In this document: positions 5,752 through 10,576 of the stretch, piece by piece
How positions within the stretch are numbered: position 1 is the stretch's first letter
Layout: each line of letters opens with the position of its first letter
Position numbers and translations under genes: made by a program
Source: Bacteroidales bacterium
GTDB lineage: Bacteria; Bacteroidota; Bacteroidia; Bacteroidales; UBA3824
Reading direction: 5' to 3'
NCBI GenBank assembly: GCA_016287995.1
Contig: JAEEXW010000064.1
Coordinates: 1-10,576, forward strand
DNA length: 10,576 bases
Notes under the pieces: generated by a model
The model's database searches: none
Seen by the model: only the letters and a program-made list of their open reading frames with translations
Told to the model about the DNA's origin: nothing

Positions 5752-7333
5752 ACGTCAAGTCTATTGGTGAAATATAACCTACACCCTTACCGCTTGACTT
5801 TCCGCCGCCGCCAAAAATCTGTTTCCGAAGTGCAAATATTATTACTCCACCTACGAGAACCGTACCGCCGATAATAATCTTCGTCTTGTGCTTTTTCCAA
5901 AAAGTTTCTTCTTTCGGAGTTTCATTAGCCGCAGCCACATTTTTACTCGTGTCGCTCATATCGTTACCGTTTTCAAATTCATCATCATCAATTTCATCGG
6001 CATCTTTCGCAACCTTGTTGATTACGTTTTTTGCCGTGTTTTTCGCTTTGTTAATTACGTCGGATACCGTATTTTTTGCAGTATCAGTAGGAGGTAAGGC
6101 GTTAGGCGTTATTTTTGTTTGCTTTGCTTGCTTTTTTGCTTGCTTTGCAAGTTTCTTATTTTCCTTTTTAGCCTTTTTAGCGGCTTTTTTATCCGCTTTT
6201 TTCGCTTTCTTCGCCGCCTTTTTATCTTTGCGTTTGTTTTTAATCTTTGTCGCAACGTTCTTAACCGCGCTTACCGCTTTTTTCATACCGTTGCCGATTT
6301 TTTTAAACAATCCGCCGCCTTTGCCGAGTCCGTAAAGTTCTTTGTCTTCTACTTCGATTACTCCGTCCTCATAACCTGAAAGATAATATCCCGTCATTGT
6401 TTCCTCTGCGGATTCGTCTTCCAAATCTTCGTCAGTTAGTTCACCTTGCTCATACATTTCCTCTGCGGCTTCCTCGTCTTCTTCTTCCTCTAACTGAACT
6501 TCCGAACCATCGTCTATTTCTTCGTATTCTTCGCCTTGTGCTTCGTCTGCCGTTTCAGGAAGCATATCACCGACTTTCTTAAAGACTGCCATAACTTTCT
6601 TGATTATCGGCATTGCACTTGCTATTGCCGACCCGACAGCCGCCATCGTGAAACCTAATGCACCTAAACCGTTTGCAACGTTTTTATCCGACAATCTTTT
6701 AAGTGCCGACTTCGGAATGTAACCGTTTTCATAAAGAACCTCTCCAAGTTCAGCCAAATGCGAGTAAAGATTTCCAACCGTTTTTTTGCGACCAAATAAG
6801 GCTTTTTTTCTTTTACCTTTTTCGATTGCTTTTTTGAGTTTGCTTTCTTTGCCGCCAAAAACCTTTTTCCACGTCTTAGCGAATTTATTATATGCTTGCT
6901 GATTGTTTGAAAATTTACGAGCCATACCTCTGAAATTCAAACGCACCAATAACAAGAACATAGAACGCGGTACAAGCATCGTAGATTTTTTTACGAACTG
7001 ACCGACTTTTTTTGCCGCCTTGCCGATACCTTTACCGACTTTCTGAAATGCTTTTGCAAGTCCGACACGATTTGCTTTAAGTTTTTTCTTTGCTGCTTTT
7101 TTAGCCGCTTTTGCTTTTTTCAAGGCTTCCTTATCGCCGCTTTTACGGGCTTTTCTAATAGCCTTTTTAGCCGCTCTTTTCTCCTTACGCGCTTCCTTAC
7201 GTGCTTTCTTTTTTGCTTTGCGGGCTGCTTTTCTTGCTTTTCGTTTTTTCTTGCCGCTCAACACTCCGAAAACATCGGTAGGATATTCGTAAGGACTTCC
7301 AAACCCTGAAAGTGCATATATATCACAAGCCAT
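5750..7333 (-). CDS. Charge-segregated core protein: two Lys-rich blocks, acidic blocks, C-terminal membrane anchor
   Basis: This is a 527-aa protein. In order: a short N-terminal segment with LSGFG (8-12) and GVLSGKK (23-29); a Lys/Arg/Ala block (28-88); a basic helical region with VPRSMFLLLVRLNFRGMA (121-138) to about 215; a Gly/Ala hydrophobic stretch (222-246); a Glu-rich block (262-312); LSGYEDG (318-324) and GLGKGGG (335-341); a second Lys/Ala block (342-405); a small acidic patch (446-458); KKHKTK (480-485) and a membrane segment (486-502), ending GVGYISPIDLT. The preceding gene's product shares GVLSGKK, Lys block, acid block and KKHKTK-plus-membrane end, so the two are related by module. 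The Lys/Ala blocks look like histone H1 tails or bacterial Hc1-like DNA-condensing proteins. I infer a membrane-attached genome-condensing or core protein, possibly a precursor that is cut. Leader AAAAATGGC; start 6 bases after the preceding stop. Confidence 0.8.
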   Translation of the reverse strand: MACDIYALSGFGSPYEYPTDVFGVLSGKKKRKARKAARKAKKKARKEARKEKRAAKKAIRKARKSGDKEALKKAKAAKKAAKKKLKANRVGLAKAFQKVGKGIGKAAKKVGQFVKKSTMLVPRSMFLLLVRLNFRGMARKFSNNQQAYNKFAKTWKKVFGGKESKLKKAIEKGKRKKALFGRKKTVGNLYSHLAELGEVLYENGYIPKSALKRLSDKNVANGLGALGFTMAAVGSAIASAMPIIKKVMAVFKKVGDMLPETADEAQGEEYEEIDDGSEVQLEEEEDEEAAEEMYEQGELTDEDLEDESAEETMTGYYLSGYEDGVIEVEDKELYGLGKGGGLFKKIGNGMKKAVSAVKNVATKIKNKRKDKKAAKKAKKADKKAAKKAKKENKKLAKQAKKQAKQTKITPNALPPTDTAKNTVSDVINKAKNTAKNVINKVAKDADEIDDDEFENGNDMSDTSKNVAAANETPKEETFWKKHKTKIIIGGTVLVGGVIIFALRKQIFGGGGKSSGKGVGYISPIDLT

Positions 7334-7339
7334 TTTTCA

Positions 7340-9163
7340 TTACTTTTTAATGTTGTTAGTACCTTTTTTTCTAAAAGCGAAATAAAGCCCCGTTGCAAGC
7401 AAAATGCCGCCGCCGATAAGCAACTTTGTTTTGTGTTTCTTAAAGAAACTTTCGTTTTCTCCGCTGCTTTCATCAGCCGCCCCTGCCTTTTTCGGCAAAG
7501 CGGTCATTCTTTTATTAACAGAGTCCTCGTCCGCTTCATCATCATCTTCGTCATCGTTATCATTGTTATCATCTTCATTATCATTATTGTCAGAAGTTTC
7601 ATCTTCATCATCACCGTTACCGCCGTCATAGTCTTCGTCAGCGGACATTTCATCACCGCTATCCGAATCCTCGCCACCGTCATCGTTGAAATCTTGTTGC
7701 TGCAAAAATTCTTCGCTATCGTCAATAACACCGTTATCAGGCTCTTGATTATCGTCCATTGCTATATCGTCCATTTCGTTTTCTACGACATCGCCGTCAG
7801 GAAGTTCCGTTTGCTGTGTCATTGTGTCGTTTTCCAACTCCAATTCCTCATTTGGACTGTGTTCAGTACTTTGTGCAACTTTCAAAGCCGCTTTTTGTGC
7901 TTTTTTTGCTTGTTTCGCAGCCTTTTTCTCCGCTTTTTTTGCTTGTTTCGCAGCCCTTTTCTCCGCTTTTTTTGCTTGTTTCGCAGCCTTTTTCTCCGCT
8001 TTTTTGGCTTTTTTCTCAGCCTTTTTCTCGGCTTTCTTTTCAGCCTTATTAAGTATCTTATCCGCTTTTTTGTTCAGTTTAGCAGCCTTTTTCTCCGCTT
8101 TTTTGAGGATTTTATCGGCTTTCTTATTAAGTTTCGCCGTTTTCTTTTCCGCTTTTTTCTGAATCTTAGCGACTTTCTTTTCCGCTTTCTTCTGAATTTT
8201 AGCAACTTTCTTTTCCGCCTTTTGCTGAACCTTAGCCGCTTTTTTCAAAAGTTTTTCCTTTTTCTTACCCGAAGCCTTAGCCGCCTTTTTTTCAAGTTTC
8301 TTCGCCTTTTTCTCCGCCTTTTTTTGAACCTTAGCAGCCTTTTTCTCCGCTTTCTTTTGTTTTTTTGCAGCCTTTTTAGCCGCTTTCTTTTGCTTTTTCT
8401 CTGCTTTTTTTGCTTTTTTTGCAGCCTTTTTAGCCGCTCTTTTCTTGCCTGAAAGAACGCCCAAGCCGCCGCTCATTTTTTCAACATAGACAATAGTATT
8501 GTCATCTTCTTCGGGAAGTCCCGCTAATGCAATATCGCCGCCGTTTGATACAAAAAAAGTTTTTTGAATTTCGTAGGGTTTTTCCCTATTCGGTAAGTGA
8601 TAAACAGGGTCGCAAGGTATTGTTTCTCCCTTGCAATGCGCAAGAACGTAAACGTGCTGATAACCGTGGCAAATACCCAAAACGTCAGTATATCCCGTAA
8701 TCCTGAAACTGAAAGGAATCCCCCAATTATACAAGATACAGCCGCAAAAAACCGCCATACAGTCGCAGTCGGCTGAATATGCACTGTTTTCGGGGTGCTG
8801 CCGTGCCATTACTTGTGCATCATACCACACACGCGCAGGTGTGCGGAGTTGTTCACCTTGCTCTAAGTTATATTTTATATAATCAACTACAAAATGCCAC
8901 AAGGCATCTACCGATTTTTTATCATTAAGTTTTCCACCCTCAAATACGGCTATTTGTTGCGCTATCTTCGCTGTCTGATTATGATAATCGCGAATGTAGC
9001 GTTTCATAAATTCCACCGTATCCTCAACTTCACCGCTTTTTTTGAGCAAAGTTTTCTTGTTGTCAGGCTTTGGAAATAGTGAATCAAACCGTGAACCGTC
9101 TTTTATTTGACGGTCTACGGCTGATTTCGGTGAATATCCAAGAGTTATTGCAGTTGTGTTCAT
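7340..9163 (-). CDS. Transglutaminase-like domain fused to Lys-rich repeat, acidic region and C-terminal membrane anchor
   Basis: This is a 607-aa protein. Residues 50-200 resemble the transglutaminase-like/papain-fold superfamily: TPARVWYDAQ, then DCDCMAVF with Cys133, GIPFSFRITGY, GYQHVYV with His170 and PCDPV with Asp185, a plausible Cys-His-Asp triad in the usual order and spacing. MSGGLGVLSGKK (230-241) joins this to a Lys/Ala/Glu region (239-430) built largely of 11-residue units of AEKKxAKxxKK type mixed with 7-residue ADKILKK units. Residues 438-548 are Asp/Glu/Asn-rich. Residues 571-607 hold KKHKTK, a membrane segment (581-597) and a basic end, closely like the next gene's product. 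Superfamily members may cross-link Lys and Gln, cut peptides or be inactive; the sequence does not decide. Membrane-anchored, DNA-condensing and possibly self-processing virion protein is my inference. It starts 8 bases after the preceding stop. Confidence 0.8.
   Translation of the reverse strand: MNTTAITLGYSPKSAVDRQIKDGSRFDSLFPKPDNKKTLLKKSGEVEDTVEFMKRYIRDYHNQTAKIAQQIAVFEGGKLNDKKSVDALWHFVVDYIKYNLEQGEQLRTPARVWYDAQVMARQHPENSAYSADCDCMAVFCGCILYNWGIPFSFRITGYTDVLGICHGYQHVYVLAHCKGETIPCDPVYHLPNREKPYEIQKTFFVSNGGDIALAGLPEEDDNTIVYVEKMSGGLGVLSGKKRAAKKAAKKAKKAEKKQKKAAKKAAKKQKKAEKKAAKVQKKAEKKAKKLEKKAAKASGKKKEKLLKKAAKVQQKAEKKVAKIQKKAEKKVAKIQKKAEKKTAKLNKKADKILKKAEKKAAKLNKKADKILNKAEKKAEKKAEKKAKKAEKKAAKQAKKAEKRAAKQAKKAEKKAAKQAKKAQKAALKVAQSTEHSPNEELELENDTMTQQTELPDGDVVENEMDDIAMDDNQEPDNGVIDDSEEFLQQQDFNDDGGEDSDSGDEMSADEDYDGGNGDDEDETSDNNDNEDDNNDNDDEDDDEADEDSVNKRMTALPKKAGAADESSGENESFFKKHKTKLLIGGGILLATGLYFAFRKKGTNNIKK
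7901..7999. repeat. 33-bp tandem repeat, three copies, coding 11-residue Lys/Ala units
   Basis: Copies of TTTTTTTGCTTGTTTCGCAG plus 13 further bases begin at 7901, 7934 and 7967 with only one or two differences. On the minus strand each encodes AEKKAAKQAKK. Older, diverged 11-residue units continue to about 8350, so these three are the most recent duplication. Confidence 0.85.
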
Positions 9164-9171
9164 TGTTTATC

Positions 9172-9753
9172 TTATGCTAATTTGGTTGAATAAGTTATCG
9201 GCGTACTGCCGATATATGTTATTAACGAAACTTCAAGCAGCGGCAACAACTTAGTTAACACGTTGTTACTCATTAATGAAAATACCGTCATTAATTTATT
9301 AGCAAGAGTATCGTTTGCGTTTACAGAAATGCCCGTTCCCGCTGTTTTTAACATATCAATTATTGTCGTTAGCGTTCCGCTCGAAAATAGCGGAATTTCA
9401 AAGGTAATATCCTTAATACGACTCGTCCCGAAGGGGTTAATCGTAACCATATCGGTTGATATTTTGCTTTGAGCAAATACCGCATTTTTGTATTTTAAAG
9501 TTACGTTAGGTTTTTGGAACGATACACTTGTTTTTGTAGGATTAATAAATTCTACGTCAACTTTGATAATAAGTTTAACAGATGCAGGACTTAATATTTT
9601 GCCGTCAAGTTTTATGCTTGACGGTTTGATATTAAACTGCAACTGATTAACAAATGCAGACGCTTCGGCGGTGGTATTTACAATTTTGTAAATCAAATAT
9701 CCCGCGCCTAACGCTAACCCCGAACCAATTAATATGTCTGTTAATTTCGCCAT
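9172..9753 (-). CDS. Membrane-anchored LEA14/WHy-like (LEA type 2) domain protein
   Basis: This is a 193-aa protein. Residues 7-23 form an N-terminal membrane anchor. Residues about 38-140 resemble the LEA_2/WHy beta sandwich: a strand with VKLIIKVDVEFINPT carrying the typical Asn-Pro, then SVSFQKPNVTLKYKNAVFAQS, then INPFGTSRIKDITFEIPL, where the family has a short turn before its penultimate strands. The C-terminal 50 residues are hydrophobic and helical, then beta. In cells this fold occurs in desiccation and hypersensitive-response proteins and binds other proteins or surfaces; in bacteria it is often a lipid- or membrane-anchored domain of unknown role. As the first gene after the probable promoter of a presumed virion operon, it could be a membrane-bound structural protein. 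The LEA-like match is by motif; the membrane anchor is clear. Confidence 0.65.
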   Translation of the reverse strand: MAKLTDILIGSGLALGAGYLIYKIVNTTAEASAFVNQLQFNIKPSSIKLDGKILSPASVKLIIKVDVEFINPTKTSVSFQKPNVTLKYKNAVFAQSKISTDMVTINPFGTSRIKDITFEIPLFSSGTLTTIIDMLKTAGTGISVNANDTLANKLMTVFSLMSNNVLTKLLPLLEVSLITYIGSTPITYSTKLA

Positions 9754-9763
9754 TTTTACACTT

Positions 9764-9804
9764 AAAAACTGCCCGAAAAATCAATGTTCCGACCTGTCGG
9801 GCAG
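9764..9804 (-). promoter_or_regulatory. Terminator-like hairpin in the predicted leader of the main operon
   Basis: CTGCCCGA (minus strand, 9804-9797) pairs perfectly with TCGGGCAG (9776-9769), with a 20-base loop, and is followed by TTTTT (9768-9764). CCGA and TCGG inside the 5' half (CCGACAGGTCGG) can form a competing small hairpin. It lies only 10 bases before the ATG at 9753, so it could act as an attenuator or control initiation; it could also be the end of a short transcript. Confidence 0.45.
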
Positions 9805-9848
9805 ATAAAAAAACAAATAAAGTCAAAAATCACATTTGATTTCGGGTG

Positions 9849-9856
9849 CAAACTTA
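9849..9856 (-). promoter_or_regulatory. Candidate Bacteroidota-type promoter -7 box (TAAGTTTG)
   Basis: On the minus strand TAAGTTTG matches the Bacteroidota -7 consensus TAnnTTTG. No TTTG is found about 20 bases upstream; that position is taken by the last copy of a 10-bp repeat, so an activator may replace the -33 contact. The predicted transcript would start near 9842 and have a leader of about 90 bases before the LEA-like gene. Confidence 0.45.
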
Positions 9857-9873
9857 AAGCATTGTAATTAATT

Positions 9874-9913
9874 GATTTCCGCAGATTTCCGCAGATTTCC
9901 GCAGATTTCCGCA
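9874..9913. repeat. Four perfect tandem copies of a 10-bp repeat (GATTTCCGCA)
   Basis: GATTTCCGCA occurs at 9874, 9884, 9894 and 9904 without mismatch, followed by a degenerate CATTTCG. The 10-bp period places every copy on nearly the same DNA face. It is the only non-coding tandem array in the window. It could be an activator or repressor array for the adjacent promoter, iterons of an origin, or a simple intergenic repeat. Confidence 0.9.
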
Positions 9914-9970
9914 CATTTCGATTTTTTCTTTATTTTTATAAGTTTACTTTACTTTTTAGTGTATTTACAT

Positions 9971-10000
9971 AAAAAAAGGCGGTCAAAAAACCGCCTTTTT
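9971..10000 (-). terminator. Intrinsic terminator of the upstream gene group
   Basis: AAAAAGGCGGT (9973-9983) pairs with ACCGCCTTTTT (9990-10000) around a 6-base loop, giving an 11-bp stem flanked by A and T runs that works in either direction. It lies 7 bases after the stop at 10008 and separates the upstream small genes from the main operon. Confidence 0.9.
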
Positions 10001-10007
10001 CTTAGTT

Positions 10008-10310
10008 TTACTCGTTTTCTTCATCTTCTTCATCGTCATCATCGTCATAATCCTCGTCTATGTCGTCTTCCATTGCCACCCCTTGAATTTGTGGCACGGA
10101 TAATAACATCTCAGTAACAAGAGTGTCATCATCTACGACTGCATTTTTCAGATGATACGTGTTAGGGTCGTTAATGTCAGGTATAATATTCATATATCCG
10201 ACTATTATTTTTTCTCCGCTCTGCATTGAAAAAACGATATTATTGTCGCTTTCTGCGGGTTGTTGTTGTGTTTTGCGCTCTATAAACGCATTAATAGTGT
10301 CTATATTCAT
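10008..10310 (-). CDS. Small protein with acidic C-terminal tail, unknown function
   Basis: I place the start at ATG 10308-10310 (MNIDTINAFIERK), giving 100 aa; the same frame stays open up to 10466, but that extension lies inside another likely gene and has no typical leader. Residues 1-80 form a small mixed domain (NNIVFSMQSGEKIIVGYMNI, then TYHLKNAVVDDDTLVTEMLLSV). Residues 82-100 are almost all Asp and Glu. Such tails often mimic DNA or bind basic proteins, so it may interact with the Lys-rich proteins encoded downstream. It overlaps the preceding gene by 20 bases and is followed by a strong terminator, making it the last gene of its transcript. No family is recognised. Confidence 0.7.
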   Translation of the reverse strand: MNIDTINAFIERKTQQQPAESDNNIVFSMQSGEKIIVGYMNIIPDINDPNTYHLKNAVVDDDTLVTEMLLSVPQIQGVAMEDDIDEDYDDDDDEEDEENE

Positions 10311-10494
10311 TTTTTTGTGTATTAAAATTATTGTTTTGTTTATTATTATTCGGCAAAAGTTTAATAGGACAAACGTCAACTTCGCATAATCCTGCAAAGT
10401 TTCTGCCGTGGCAACAGAGTTGCCGATTCCAATCATACTTTTTGCAGTAAGATTGGAGTACTTCAAATGATATTACGACTTGTTCTGTATTCAT
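10291..10494 (-). CDS. Small Cys-rich protein, possibly metal-binding
   Basis: This 67-aa product starts with MNTEQVVISFEVL. Residues 17-42 carry Cys17, Cys27, Cys28, His29, Cys37 and Cys42 (QLCCHGRNFAGLCEVDVC), enough ligands for one zinc or similar site, though the spacing fits no finger I know. The last 20 residues are Asn/Gln-rich and may reflect AT-rich sequence before the next gene, which it overlaps by 20 bases. The A-rich leader (AACAAAAATTATG) and 12-base gap from the preceding stop fit an operon. It could be a small regulator or a chance frame. Confidence 0.5.
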   Translation of the reverse strand: MNTEQVVISFEVLQSYCKKYDWNRQLCCHGRNFAGLCEVDVCPIKLLPNNNKQNNNFNTQKNEYRHY

Positions 10495-10506
10495 AATTTT
10501 TGTTTT

Positions 10507-10576
10507 TTATTCGCCATATTCTCCTATTTTAAGTTTTTCATATTTTTTAAGTTTTTCATATTCGTTGTATATTTGC
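10507..10576 (-). CDS. C-terminal end of an unknown gene, cut by the window edge
   Basis: The last 22 codons are visible, ending in TAA at 10507-10509. The translation QIYNEYEKLKKYEKLKIGEYGE is charged and helical, with YEKLK repeated once, which fits the end of a coiled coil. The frame is the only open one here and the stop lies 12 bases before the next start, like other gaps in this operon. Nothing can be said about the rest of the protein. Confidence 0.55.
   Translation of the reverse strand, partial: QIYNEYEKLKKYEKLKIGEYGE

Larger units (their letters stand above)
9754..10007. other. Main intergenic regulatory gap
   Basis: This is the longest stretch without a gene. It holds the terminator of the upstream group, an AT-rich segment (9914-9970), the 10-bp repeat array, the candidate -7 box and the leader hairpin. 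I found no RNA gene or convincing open frame in it. Confidence 0.8.

Noticed and set aside
5886..6379. Overlapping plus-strand frames with hydrophobic, Phe-rich translations
   Set aside because: They are complements of the second Lys-rich block of the 527-aa protein; same artefact.
7433..8452. A 339-codon plus-strand open frame rich in Phe, Leu and Ser
   Set aside because: It is the complement of the Lys-rich repeat gene: AAA/AAG codons read as TTT/CTT give Phe and Leu. The repeats are in frame and functional-looking only on the minus strand, and no leader or neighbour supports a plus-strand gene.
7340..9163. Programmed frameshifting at the many A AAA AAG sequences in the Lys-rich gene
   Set aside because: Slippery runs are unavoidable with Lys codons; I see no long alternative frame on the minus strand after them that would yield a meaningful product.
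10311..10466. Longer start for the acidic-tail protein
   Set aside because: The extension overlaps the Cys-rich gene and crosses AT-rich sequence; MNIDTINAF at 10310 is a more natural start.
10531..10562. 18-bp tandem repeat containing AAGTTTTTCATATT at the right edge
   Set aside because: It is in frame with the partial gene end and encodes the YEKLK repeat of a coiled coil, so it needs no separate explanation.

Overview
The window is AT-rich, and every gene I can support lies on the minus strand. Transcription therefore runs from about 10576 down to 1. Seventeen tightly packed genes (two cut by the window edges) are separated by a few bases or overlap slightly. Starts are mostly preceded by A-rich leaders rather than Shine-Dalgarno sequences, and the one plausible promoter has a Bacteroidota-type -7 box (TAnnTTTG). 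This suggests a member of the Bacteroidota or a virus/integrated element of one. I could not identify the host more closely.

Layout in transcription order. (1) 10576-10008: the end of a coiled-coil gene, a small Cys-rich gene and a small gene with an acidic tail, closed by a strong terminator hairpin (9971-10000). (2) 9970-9754: a regulatory gap with four perfect 10-bp direct repeats, a TAAGTTTG box and a terminator-like hairpin in the predicted leader. (3) 9753-4208: a membrane-anchored LEA14/WHy-like protein, two large charge-segregated proteins (Lys-rich, then Asp/Glu-rich, then a C-terminal membrane anchor; the first also has an N-terminal transglutaminase-like domain), a multi-membrane-segment protein with Asp repeats, and a 261-aa protein that I consider the best major capsid candidate. 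A second hairpin (4146-4171) follows it. (4) 4119-1605: a coiled-coil/Gln-rich protein, a 64-aa protein, and three beta-rich proteins that could be minor capsid or spike subunits. (5) 1592-1: three proteins with an N-terminal membrane anchor and a basic stretch, the last two carrying a peptidoglycan-binding-like and a CHAP/amidase-like domain.

Taken together this reads best as the structural and cell-entry/lysis operon of a tailless, probably membrane-containing virus (in style like FLiP, PRD1 or PM2), or of a prophage derived from one. No tail, portal, large terminase, packaging ATPase, replication or integrase gene is visible, so that assignment is inference. The most unusual features are the twin Lys-rich/acidic/membrane proteins, short Gly motifs at domain junctions that resemble adenovirus-type maturation sites, and a transglutaminase-like domain encoded beside Lys-rich and Gln-rich partners.
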